This document shows, piece after piece, positions 8,401 through 15,933 of a stretch of DNA of 33,537 nt; the first letter of the stretch is position 1; each line of letters starts with the position of its first letter. The position numbers were made by a program, and so were the translations under genes. The notes under the pieces are model-generated. The model saw only the letters and a list, made by a program, of their open reading frames with translations, had not been told where the DNA came from and searched no databases. This stretch comes from Paracoccus marcusii. Its GTDB lineage: Bacteria > Pseudomonadota > Alphaproteobacteria > Rhodobacterales > Rhodobacteraceae. Where the stretch lies: NCBI RefSeq assembly GCF_006151785.1, contig NZ_VDDD01000024.1, forward strand, positions 1 through 33,537, given 5' to 3'.

Positions 8401-9849
8401 CTAGACTCCTTCGCTCTGGCGCAGCCGCACGGGCAGGCCGGGTTCGGATTGCTCCAGCCAGAACCGCCGGATCAGGTTGCGTGCGACGGTCGCGCGGTAT
8501 TCCGCGCTGGCGCGCATGTCGGACAGCGGCTGGAAATCCTCCGCGATCGCGCGGGCGGCGGCATCGAAGCTTGCCGCCGCGAAGGGCTGCCCCTGCAGCG
8601 CGGCCTCGGCACGGCGGGCGCGCTTGGGCGTTCCGGCCATGCCGCCGAAGGCCAGCCGCGCACGGGTGATCATGCCGTCCGCAACGTCGATGCAGAACCC
8701 CGCCGCGACAGAGGTGATATCGCTGTCGCGCCGCTTGCTGACCTTGTAGGCCGCGATGCGCGCTTGGGGCTGCATGGGGATCAGGACCTCCTCGACGAAC
8801 TCGCCTTGCTGGCGGTCCTGCTTGCCGTAGTCGATGAAGAAATCCTCCAGCGGCAGTTCGCGGCGCGTGTCGCCCCGACGCAGGACGATCCGCGCGTCCA
8901 GCGCGATCAGCAAGGGCGGCGTATCCCCGATCGGAGAGCCGTTGGCGATGTTCGCCCCGATGGTGCCGGCATTGCGCACCTGCCAGCCGCCGATGCGCGA
9001 CCAGTACTCGGCGGCCTGCGGAACATGGCGGGCGATCAGGGGCGCGGCCTCGCTGTAGGTCACGCCGGCACCCAGGCGGATCATGCCGTCCTCGACCGTG
9101 ATGTCCTTCATCAGGTGACCGATGAAGATGGCCGGGCTGATGTCGCGCATGAACTTCGTGACCCACAACCCGACATCGGTGGCGCCCGCGACCAGCGTCG
9201 CCTTGGGTTCGTCCAGCAACAGCTGGGCCAGATCGTCGGTATCGGCGGGGACCAGTGCCCGGTCCGCTCCGCGCGCAAGTGAAACCCGTGCGCCACGCAT
9301 CCCGGCCAGGCGCGCGGCCACCGCGTCGCGTTCGCGGGACAGCGCGTCCTGGGCCTGCCCTCCGGCCGCGCCCGCGGCCAAGGCCGCGCGGATGATCGGC
9401 GCATAGCCCGTGCAGCGGCAGATGTTGCCCTGCAGCGCGGTCTCGATCTCGGCGGCATCGGCATCGGGATTGGTCATCCATAGCCCGTAGAGCGCCATCA
9501 CGATGCCCGGCGTGCAGAAGCCGCACTGGCTGCCGTGATGGTCGACCATCGCGGCCTGGACCGGGTGCAGACCGCCATCGGGGCCGCGCAGATGCTCGAT
9601 CGTAACGATATGGGTGGCATGGCACGAGGCCAGCAGCCGGATGCAGGCGTTCACCGGCTCATAGACCAGCCCTGCGGCGGTCAGGCGTCCCGCAAGCACC
9701 GTGCAGGCGCCGCAATCGCCCTCGGCGCAGCCCTCCTTGGTGCCGGTCATCCGGCGCGCAAGGCGCAGATGATCCAGCAGCGTGTCCGAAGCGCCGACCT
9801 CTGTCAGGGCGATCTCGGTGTCGTTCAGAAGAAACCGCAGCTGGGTCAT
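8401..9849 (-). CDS. xdhA: Xanthine dehydrogenase small subunit (2Fe-2S and FAD)
   Basis: The electron-transfer subunit of xanthine dehydrogenase, passing electrons from the Mo site through two 2Fe-2S clusters to FAD and NAD+. The 482-residue protein has a plant-ferredoxin-like domain with cysteines C41, C46, C49 and C69 (KEGCAEGDCGACTV), a second helical 2Fe-2S domain with C109, C112, C144 and C146 (SQCGFCTPG, NICRCTGYAP), then the FAD-binding domain (VAGATDVGLWV, GTIGANIANGSPIGD) and a CO-dehydrogenase-flavoprotein C-terminal domain. It opens the xdhABC-guaD operon. Its ATG has an AAGGAAAGG ribosome site. A candidate operator (9921-9945) and a small palindrome (9866-9876) lie upstream. Confidence 0.97.
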   Translation of the reverse strand: MTQLRFLLNDTEIALTEVGASDTLLDHLRLARRMTGTKEGCAEGDCGACTVLAGRLTAAGLVYEPVNACIRLLASCHATHIVTIEHLRGPDGGLHPVQAAMVDHHGSQCGFCTPGIVMALYGLWMTNPDADAAEIETALQGNICRCTGYAPIIRAALAAGAAGGQAQDALSRERDAVAARLAGMRGARVSLARGADRALVPADTDDLAQLLLDEPKATLVAGATDVGLWVTKFMRDISPAIFIGHLMKDITVEDGMIRLGAGVTYSEAAPLIARHVPQAAEYWSRIGGWQVRNAGTIGANIANGSPIGDTPPLLIALDARIVLRRGDTRRELPLEDFFIDYGKQDRQQGEFVEEVLIPMQPQARIAAYKVSKRRDSDITSVAAGFCIDVADGMITRARLAFGGMAGTPKRARRAEAALQGQPFAAASFDAAARAIAEDFQPLSDMRASAEYRATVARNLIRRFWLEQSEPGLPVRLRQSEGV

Positions 9850-9865
9850 GATAGCCTTTCCTTGC

Positions 9866-9876
9866 CTTGGTCCAAG
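9866..9876. repeat. Small palindrome in the xdhA leader
   Basis: CTTGG-T-CCAAG, a perfect 5-base inverted repeat around one central base, lies 17 bases upstream of the xdhA start. It could be an operator half of the GntR/TetR kind or have arisen by chance; no second copy was noticed in the window. Confidence 0.25.
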
Positions 9877-9920
9877 TCTACGGCCTGGCGGTGCGTTTCG
9901 AAATCGGCTGTGATCTAGAA

Positions 9921-9945
9921 GACTTTACACGTTCCGTTGAAAGCG
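9921..9945. promoter_or_regulatory. Candidate purine-regulon operator upstream of xdhA
   Basis: Arms GACTTTACA (9921-9929) and TTGAAAGCG (9937-9945) are separated by 7 bases. The spacing equals that of the perfect 9-7-9 inverted repeat in the azgA/puuE divergent region (15803-15827). The left arm agrees with that repeat at 6 of 9 positions and the right arm at 7 of 9; the CTTT and AAAG cores are kept in both. It lies about 72 bases upstream of the xdhA start. Regulation by the same factor is an inference from this shared layout. Confidence 0.4.
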
Positions 9946-10046
9946 GGCCACCGTCACATGGCGTCAGGCGCGAAAGCCGCGCCATCTGCGACAATCTTCG
10001 GCAGCCATTTCCAGCGGTGGCCGGACCTCGCCGGGGGCGCAGAAAG

Positions 10047-10081
10047 GCGCGGCGGCCCCCCATCGAGGGGGACCGCCGCGC
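10047..10081 (-). terminator. Probable terminator of the permease-uraH-puuD operon
   Basis: A strong GC-rich stem-loop with outer arms GCGCGGCGG (10047-10055) and CCGCCGCGC (10073-10081), one mismatch, then a further 5-base-pair stem around the loop ATCGA. On the minus strand it is followed by CTTTCT, a short pyrimidine run. It sits about 65 bases past the puuD stop and separates this operon from xdhA. Confidence 0.6.
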
Positions 10082-10145
10082 CCGGGGGACTGCGCCCCCG
10101 TGTCCCGCCGTTGCGCGGGCCGTTGTCGTTCAGCGAGGGACGGTC

Positions 10146-11399
10146 CTACAGGCCCGCGACCCCCAGGGGTCCGACCTCGCGGAACCAGCGCAGGATCGCG
10201 TCGCGTTCGGCGTCCTCCATCCCGGTGATGTTCGCAGGGGGCATCGCGTCGGTCAGTCCCGCCTGGACATAGACCTGATGCGCGGCGCGGGCGATGTCGG
10301 CGGGCGTCTCCAGCAGGACGCCCTTGGGCGCGGTGCGGATGCCGTCCCAGACCGGTTCGCGCGCATGGCACATCGAACAGCGGCCGATGACGGCCTGGCT
10401 GGCATCCTCGAACCCATCGGCCTCGGCGAAGCGCGTCTCGACCGGGGTCAGGGGCCGAGCCATCGCCTCGTCATAGCTGTCCTGGTTCACGCCGATCGAC
10501 GCCAGCCACATCACCCCGATGAACAGCATCGTCGTGACCGCCCAGGTCCACCACTGGTATCCCTTGCGGGCGTGCATGGTGTTGAAGAAGTGCCGGATGG
10601 TCACACCCATCAGGAAGATCAGCGCCGCGATCAACCAGTTGTACTGGCTGGCGAAGGCCAGCGGGTAGTGGTTCGACAGCATCAGGAAGATGACCGGCAG
10701 CGTCAGGTAGTTGTTGTGCGTCGACCGCAGCTTGGCGATCTTGCCGTATTTCGGGTCGGCGGGGCGCCCGGCCTTCAGGTCGGCGACCACGATGCGCTGG
10801 TTCGGCATGATGATCAGGAACACGTTCGCGGTCATGATCGTCGCGGTGAAGGCGCCCAGATGCAGCAGCGCCGCGCGGCCCGTGAAGATCTGGTCATAGG
10901 CCCAGCCCATCGCCACCAGCGCCGCGAACAGCAGCAGCATCAGTACCGTGGGACGGTTGCCCAGGGGCGACTTGCACAGCCCGTCATAGATCAGCCAGCC
11001 CACCGCCAGCGACCCGCCCGAAATCAGGATCGCCTGCCAGATCGCCAGGTCGGCCTTGGCCGGCTCGATCAGGTACAGGTTGGCGCCGGCCCAATAGGTG
11101 ACCATCAGCAGCGCGGCCCCAGACAGCCAGGTCGCATAGCTTTCCCATTTGAACCAGGTCAGATGCTCGGGCATGCGCTCGGGCGCGACCAGGTACTTGC
11201 GGATGTGATAGAACCCCCCGCCGTGGACCTGCCATTCCTCGCCATGCGCGCCCTTGGGAAGGTCGGGTGCCTTCTGCAGGCCCAGGTCCAGCGCGATGAA
11301 GTAGAACGACGACCCGATCCACGCGATGGCGGTGATCACGTGCAGCCAGCGGACGGCAAAGGAGAGGAACTCCCACAGGATGGCGATTTCCGGGATCAT
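10146..11399 (-). CDS. puuD: Membrane urate hydroxylase PuuD with C-terminal cytochrome c domain
   Basis: Oxidises urate to 5-hydroxyisourate at the inner membrane, giving electrons to a c-type heme rather than to O2 as soluble uricase does. The 417-residue protein has an N-terminal integral-membrane domain with about eight hydrophobic segments (for example WLHVITAIAWIGSSFYFIA, then several up to about residue 305) and conserved HGGGFYHI and KLRSTHNNYLTLP stretches. The C-terminal part is a small cytochrome c domain with the heme motif CSMCH at C341-H345 and a likely axial methionine in DAMPPANIT. It begins 1 base after uraH, whose product acts on the next intermediate. The symbol puuD is also used for an unrelated putrescine-pathway gene. 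Confidence 0.95.
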   Translation of the reverse strand: MIPEIAILWEFLSFAVRWLHVITAIAWIGSSFYFIALDLGLQKAPDLPKGAHGEEWQVHGGGFYHIRKYLVAPERMPEHLTWFKWESYATWLSGAALLMVTYWAGANLYLIEPAKADLAIWQAILISGGSLAVGWLIYDGLCKSPLGNRPTVLMLLLFAALVAMGWAYDQIFTGRAALLHLGAFTATIMTANVFLIIMPNQRIVVADLKAGRPADPKYGKIAKLRSTHNNYLTLPVIFLMLSNHYPLAFASQYNWLIAALIFLMGVTIRHFFNTMHARKGYQWWTWAVTTMLFIGVMWLASIGVNQDSYDEAMARPLTPVETRFAEADGFEDASQAVIGRCSMCHAREPVWDGIRTAPKGVLLETPADIARAAHQVYVQAGLTDAMPPANITGMEDAERDAILRWFREVGPLGVAGL

Positions 11400-11400
11400 C

Positions 11401-11751
11401 TCAGCTGCCCCGATAGGTGGAATAGCCGAACGGAGAGACCAGCAGCGGCACGTGGTAATGGTCGTTCTGCGACATGCCGAAGCGGATCGGGATCACGTCC
11501 AGAAAGCGGGGGCTTTCGGGCGCCACGCCCGACGCGTCCATCCAGGCGCCGGCGTGGAATTCCAGCTCGTAGGTGCCGGTGGCGAAATCGCCCGCCGGCA
11601 GGATATGCGCATCGGTGCGCCCGTCGTCATTGGTCACCATGCGCGCGATCTCCTCGCGCGCGGGCGACAGCCGGAACAGCACCACCTGCATCCCGCGCGC
11701 GGGCAGCCCGCGCGCCGTGTCCAGAACATGCGTTGTCAGAAAACCCGACAT
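11401..11751 (-). CDS. uraH: 5-hydroxyisourate hydrolase
   Basis: Hydrolyses 5-hydroxyisourate, the product of PuuD, to OHCU (2-oxo-4-hydroxy-4-carboxy-5-ureidoimidazoline). The 116-residue protein is the transthyretin-like fold: N-terminal TTHVLDTARG with the active-site histidine, a middle RTDAHIL segment, and the diagnostic C-terminal YRGS. The start MSGFLTTHVLD was chosen because it matches the family N-terminus and has a GGGGGGA ribosome site about 5 bases upstream; an in-frame ATG at 11826 would add 25 unlikely residues. The gene follows the purine permease by 107 bases and precedes puuD by 1 base. Confidence 0.95.
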   Translation of the reverse strand: MSGFLTTHVLDTARGLPARGMQVVLFRLSPAREEIARMVTNDDGRTDAHILPAGDFATGTYELEFHAGAWMDASGVAPESPRFLDVIPIRFGMSQNDHYHVPLLVSPFGYSTYRGS

Positions 11752-11858
11752 GAAATCCCCCCGTCTTGATGGTTCCTGCGCCGTGATACCCGATTTGCCC
11801 AAGGGCGGCAGGGGCTTGATGGACAAGGCAGTCTTAAGAAACCGTGCATAATCGACCC

Positions 11859-13337
11859 TCAGTGATCGGCCAGCCGACCGGCCTCGGCCAGTTCAGCCTC
11901 GTCCGCGGGGGCTGCACCGTTGTAGAACCAGTTCAGCGCCACCGCGCTGACCGCGGCCAGCAGGATGCCCGAATGGATCAGCGGATGGATCGCATGGGGC
12001 AGCCACTGCTTGAAGTTCGGGGCGACCAGCGGGATCATCGCCATGCCGATGCTGATGGCCACGACGAACAGATTGTGGCGGTTGGCGGTGAAATCGACAC
12101 GGCTCAGGATGCGGATGCCGGTGGCGGCGACCATCCCGAACATCACCAGCCCGGCCCCGCCCAGGACGGTGGTCGGCAGGCTTTCGACCAGGGCGCCCAT
12201 CTTGGGGATCAGGCCCAGCACGATCATGATGATGCCGCCCGCCACGCAGACGAACCGCGACCGGATGCCCGTGACCCCCACCAGCCCGACGTTCTGCGAG
12301 AACGAGGTATAGGGGAAGGTGTTGAAGATGCCGCCCAGCATCGTGCCCAGACCGTCGGCACGCAGGCCCGCGGCCAGGCCGCGCGAATTGATCGGACGGC
12401 GGCACATATCCGACAGCGCCAGGAACATGCCCGTCGATTCGATCATCACCACGATCATCACCAGGACCATCGTGACGATCATCACCGGGTCAAAGGTCGG
12501 CAGGCCGAAATGGAAAGGCTTGATGACGGCGAACCAGGCGGCCTCTCCGACCTTGTCGAACTGCATCAGCCCCATCGCCGCCGCAGCGACGCCGCCCACG
12601 GCGATGCCCAGCAGCACGGCGATGTTGGCCATGAAGCCGCGGGCGAACCGCGACACCAGCAGGATCGTGCCCAGCACCAGCACCGCGATCAGGATGTTCG
12701 TCCCCGAAGCATAGGCGGGGTTCGGCATGGCGGGCGCCAGGCGCAGCCCCTCGGGCACGCCGCCCGCGGCGATGGCGCCGTCCAGCCAGGCCTGCTGCGC
12801 GGGATCGACAAGCATCGGCGCGGTCGGACCGACCGGCAGGCCGAAGATCCAGTTGATCCCGATGGGCATCAGGCTGATGCCGATGGCCAGGATGACCGTG
12901 CCGGTGACGACGGGCGGAAAGAACCGCAGGACCCGCCCGATCAACGGCGCCAGCAGGATGGCGATGAGGCCCGCCGCGATGATCGCCCCGAACAGCGCGC
13001 GCGCCCCGTCGGTGCCCGGCGTCTGGCCCGCGATGGCGACCATCGGCCCAACGGCCGCAAAGGTCACGCCCATCATCACCGGCAGGCGGATGCCGAAATA
13101 CTGGGTCATGCCCAGGCTTTGGATCAGGGTCGCCAGTCCGCAGACGAACAGGTCGGCCGAGATCAGGAAGGCCACCTCCTCGGGCGGCAGCTGCAGGGCG
13201 CGGCCCACGATCAGCGGCACCGCGATGGCGCCCGCATACATGACCAGCACGTGCTGGAACCCCAGCGTGATCAATCGCCCCGTGGGCAGCATCTGGTCGA
13301 CGGGATGGACCTGGGTCCGGGAAAGGCTGTCTGTCAT
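11859..13337 (-). CDS. NCS2-family urate/xanthine permease
   Basis: A nucleobase:cation symporter-2 (NAT/NCS2) protein of 492 residues with about 12-14 membrane segments, expected to bring urate and/or xanthine across the inner membrane by proton symport. The NAT signature is visible as SQNVGLVGVTGIRSR (Q-N-x-G-x4-T-G), and the segment ESTGMFLALSDMCRRP matches the conserved TM8 glutamate region. The start MTDSLSRTQVHPVD has an AAGGGGAG ribosome site 8 bases upstream. It leads the operon with uraH and puuD, which supports urate as a substrate (UacT/PucK-like); xanthine cannot be excluded from sequence alone. It is divergent from the IclR-family regulator gene. Confidence 0.92.
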   Translation of the reverse strand: MTDSLSRTQVHPVDQMLPTGRLITLGFQHVLVMYAGAIAVPLIVGRALQLPPEEVAFLISADLFVCGLATLIQSLGMTQYFGIRLPVMMGVTFAAVGPMVAIAGQTPGTDGARALFGAIIAAGLIAILLAPLIGRVLRFFPPVVTGTVILAIGISLMPIGINWIFGLPVGPTAPMLVDPAQQAWLDGAIAAGGVPEGLRLAPAMPNPAYASGTNILIAVLVLGTILLVSRFARGFMANIAVLLGIAVGGVAAAAMGLMQFDKVGEAAWFAVIKPFHFGLPTFDPVMIVTMVLVMIVVMIESTGMFLALSDMCRRPINSRGLAAGLRADGLGTMLGGIFNTFPYTSFSQNVGLVGVTGIRSRFVCVAGGIIMIVLGLIPKMGALVESLPTTVLGGAGLVMFGMVAATGIRILSRVDFTANRHNLFVVAISIGMAMIPLVAPNFKQWLPHAIHPLIHSGILLAAVSAVALNWFYNGAAPADEAELAEAGRLADH

Positions 13338-13518
13338 GGCGGGCTCCCCTTCTGATGTCGCGTCGTGGTTGCGCGACTGACCCAGACCTAGCTTGGCCCG
13401 TCATTTTCCCGAAACGGATTTTCAGGGCGACGTCGGCACCCTACCCCCGGCTGCCCGAAATCCCGGCACCGAATCCGCCCCTGCCCAGCCCGTGCCGGGA
13501 ACCCGCGGCGACCGAAAA

Positions 13519-13533
13519 TGGAAATGTTTTCTA
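13519..13533. promoter_or_regulatory. IclR-type palindrome upstream of the IclR regulator gene
   Basis: The 15-base sequence TGGAAATGTTTTCTA matches the classical IclR operator TGGAAATNATTTCCA, as I recall it, at all but two of the defined positions. It lies 73 bases upstream of the regulator start, in the region shared with the divergent urate permease operon. This fits autoregulation and control of the permease operon. The consensus is from memory and the site is not tested. Confidence 0.45.
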
Positions 13534-13605
13534 AGCGTTGGCTTTTTGGCTTGCGAGGCGTCATTTTCGCCCGCATCTAAAGGCAGCATTAACAAGGGAC
13601 GCATA

Positions 13606-14406
13606 ATGGCCGACCCGACCCGTAAGCGGGGGCGCCCCCGCAAGACCCTGCCCGACGCGCCGGGCACCGTGCAGTCGCTGGACCGGGCGCTGGACCTTCT
13701 GGACCTGCTGGCGGCCCATCCCGGCCTGACCTTGTCCGAGGTGGCGGACCGATCGGCGCAGCCGCCCTCGACCGTGCACCGGGTGCTGCACACGCTGGCC
13801 GCGCGCGGCATGGCCGAAAGCGACCCCGCGACGCAGGCCTGGAACATCGGGCCGCAGGCGTTCCGCCTGGGGTCGGCCTTCATGCGCCGGTCGGGCCTTG
13901 TGGAACGCGCCCGCCCGATCATGCGCGCGCTGATGGAACATACCGGCGAGACCGCGAACCTGGGCATCTTGCAGGGCGACAGCGTGCTGTTCCTGTCCCA
14001 GGTCGAGACCTCCGAGACGATCCGCGCGTTCTTCCCCCCCGGCACCCGGTCGCCCCTGCATGCATCGGGGATCGGCAAGGCGCTGCTGGCGTTCCGGCCC
14101 GACAGCGTCGCGGCACTGGGTCCCCTGGCGCGGTTCACCGACACAACGCTGACCGACCCCGCGGCGCTGGAGGCGGACCTGGCCCGCATCCGGCACCGCG
14201 GCTTTTCCTTCGACGACGAGGAACGCAGCCGGGGCATGCGCTGCATCGCGGCCCCCGTCTTCGATCTGTCCGGAGAGGCGATCGCCGGGATCAGCGTCAG
14301 CGGCCCCACGCACCGCATCGGGGCCGAATACGTCAAGACCCTGGGCGCGGTGGTGGCCGCCGCGGCGGCCAACCTGTCCGATGCCCTGGGCGGCCCGACC
14401 CGCTGA
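13606..14406 (+). CDS. IclR-family transcriptional regulator, probable purine-catabolism regulator
   Basis: A 266-residue IclR-family DNA-binding protein. The N-terminus RKRGRPRK is basic and AT-hook-like; residues about 20-85 form the winged helix-turn-helix (SLDRALDLLDLLAAHPG, LTLSEVADRSAQPPSTVHRVL), and the rest is the effector-binding domain (TGETANLGIL, PLHASGIGKALLA, RGMRCIAAPVFD, AGISVSGP). It resembles the AllR/BhcR group, in which glyoxylate or allantoin-pathway metabolites are sensed; glyoxylate is the end product of this pathway, so such an effector is plausible but inferred. The start ATG at 13606 follows AAGGGACGC. The gene sits between the urate-permease operon and the azgA gene, facing azgA tail to tail. 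Confidence 0.92.
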   Translation: MADPTRKRGRPRKTLPDAPGTVQSLDRALDLLDLLAAHPGLTLSEVADRSAQPPSTVHRVLHTLAARGMAESDPATQAWNIGPQAFRLGSAFMRRSGLVERARPIMRALMEHTGETANLGILQGDSVLFLSQVETSETIRAFFPPGTRSPLHASGIGKALLAFRPDSVAALGPLARFTDTTLTDPAALEADLARIRHRGFSFDDEERSRGMRCIAAPVFDLSGEAIAGISVSGPTHRIGAEYVKTLGAVVAAAAANLSDALGGPTR

Positions 14407-14417
14407 CCGGGGGTCAG
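14403..14417. repeat. Short palindrome holding both stop codons of the convergent genes
   Basis: CTGACC (14403-14408), GGG, GGTCAG (14412-14417) is a perfect inverted repeat. The TGA of the IclR gene (plus) and the TGA of the azgA-like gene (minus) each lie within one arm, and the coding regions are only 7 bases apart. A 6-base-pair stem without a T-run is weak as a terminator, but it would be symmetrical for both transcripts. Confidence 0.35.
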
Positions 14418-15715
14418 TGCGCGCCGAACAGCGCGAACTTTGCCACGAACAGGGCCGCGATGATCCAGGTTGCGGCATGCACCTCGCGCGCGCGGCCGGT
14501 CAGCAGCTTGATCACGGCATAGCTGATGAAGCCGAAGGCCAGGCCGTTGGCGATGGAATAGGTCAGCGGCATGGCGATGGCGGTCAGCACCGAAGGCGCG
14601 GCCTCGGTCACGTCGTCCCAGCTGACCTCGGCCAGCTCGCGCACCATCAGCGTCGCGACATACAGAAGCGCCGGCGCGGTCGCATAGGCGGGCACCGACC
14701 CGGCCAGCGGCGCAAAGAACATCGCGGCCAGGAACAGCAGGCCCACGACCACCGTGGTCAGGCCGGTCCGGCCCCCCGCCTGCACGCCTGACGCGCTCTC
14801 CACATAGGCGGTCGTCGAGGACGTGCCCAGCAGCGCACCGGCCGTGATCGCGGTCGAATCCGCCATCAGCGCACGGCCCAGGTTCTTGTTCTTGTGGGTC
14901 GGCCCCTCGGTCAGCAGGCCTGCGCGCTTGGCCACGCCGATCAGCGTGCCGGTGGCGTCGAAGACCTCGACCAGGACCATGACCAGAACGACCTGGAAGA
15001 TGCCGAAGGTCAGCGCGCCCATCAGGTCCATCTGCAGGAAGGTCGGCGCGATCGACGGCGGCATGGACATGACGCCCGAAAACTGGCTTACGCCAAGAAC
15101 GATCGCCGCGACTGTCACCACCAGGATGCCGATCAGGATCGCCCCCGTGACGCGCAGCGCATCCAGCGTCACGATCAGGAAGAACCCGCAGATCGTCAGC
15201 AGCGTGCCCGTGGCGGTCAGATCGCCCAGCGCGACCAGCGTCGCGGGGTTGCCCACCACGATGCCCGACGACTGCAGCGCAATGATCGCCAGGAACAGCC
15301 CGATGCCCGCCGCGATGGCGCTGCGCATCGACGCGGGGATGCCCGCGATCAGCCAGCGCCGGATGCCCGTCAGCGACAGGAACAGGAAGATCATCCCGCT
15401 GATGAACACCGCGCCCAGCGCCTGCTGCCAGGTAAAGCCCATGACGCCCACGACGGTGAAGGCGAAGAAGGCGTTCAGCCCCATGCCCGGCGCCATGCCG
15501 ATAGGCCAGTTGGCCCACATCCCCATGATCAGCGAGCCCAGCGCCGCGGCAAGGCAGGTCGCGACGAAGACCGCGTCGCGGTCCATGCCGGTTGTGGACA
15601 GGATGTCCGGATTGACGAAGATGATATATGCCATCGTCAGGAAGGTGGTGATCCCGGCGATCACCTCCGTCCTGACGCTGCTGCCTTTTTCGGCAAGTCC
15701 AAAATAGCGTTCCAT
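14414..15715 (-). CDS. AzgA-type NCS2 purine permease (guanine/hypoxanthine/adenine)
   Basis: A 433-residue inner-membrane purine:H+ symporter of the AzgA/PbuG branch of NCS2. Family landmarks: N-terminal RTEVIAGITTFLTMAYIIF with FVNPDIL, then GMAPGMGLNAFFAFTVV, VLVEVFDATGTLIGV, and GTSSTTAYVESASGVQAGGRTGL. The start MERYFGLAEKGSS has a GGGGG ribosome site 4 bases upstream; the longer in-frame form begins in the intergenic region and is not needed. It is divergent from the puuE-allE operon and convergent with the IclR gene. The location supports uptake of the purine bases that GuaD and XdhAB degrade. Which base is carried cannot be told apart from sequence. Confidence 0.93.
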   Translation of the reverse strand: MERYFGLAEKGSSVRTEVIAGITTFLTMAYIIFVNPDILSTTGMDRDAVFVATCLAAALGSLIMGMWANWPIGMAPGMGLNAFFAFTVVGVMGFTWQQALGAVFISGMIFLFLSLTGIRRWLIAGIPASMRSAIAAGIGLFLAIIALQSSGIVVGNPATLVALGDLTATGTLLTICGFFLIVTLDALRVTGAILIGILVVTVAAIVLGVSQFSGVMSMPPSIAPTFLQMDLMGALTFGIFQVVLVMVLVEVFDATGTLIGVAKRAGLLTEGPTHKNKNLGRALMADSTAITAGALLGTSSTTAYVESASGVQAGGRTGLTTVVVGLLFLAAMFFAPLAGSVPAYATAPALLYVATLMVRELAEVSWDDVTEAAPSVLTAIAMPLTYSIANGLAFGFISYAVIKLLTGRAREVHAATWIIAALFVAKFALFGAH

Positions 15716-15802
15716 GCGTCCCCCCTTGGCGGACCCCCCGTCCGCCGTTGGGCCGGACAGTGGGCGGCGCGGCCTCATGCCGCAATTGTCCCCGGCGCGT
15801 AA

Positions 15803-15827
15803 GTCTTTCAACGCGATTTTGAAAGAC
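15803..15827. promoter_or_regulatory. Perfect 9-7-9 inverted repeat in the azgA/puuE divergent promoter region
   Basis: GTCTTTCAA (15803-15811) and TTGAAAGAC (15819-15827) are perfect reverse complements separated by 7 bases. Each arm contains TTGAAA reading outward, which differs from the -35 hexamer TTGACA at one position, so a bound protein would cover a possible -35 box for both divergent operons. A degenerate relative with the same spacing lies upstream of xdhA (9921-9945). The binding protein is unknown; the neighbouring IclR regulator is one candidate, though the arms have the opposite polarity to the usual IclR site. Confidence 0.6.
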
Positions 15828-15933
15828 CCGACCATTGTCGCGCATTCCTTGATACAGAATTCCGCCCCTGACCGCTTGTCCTTACGCGGGAGCCGCGCTT
15901 TGCTGACGCAACGACAGGCACAAGGGGAGAGAG

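Noticed and set aside
6976-9282. Very long plus-strand open frame (768 codons)
   Set aside because: Antisense to xdhB and xdhA, which have clear cofactor and cluster motifs.
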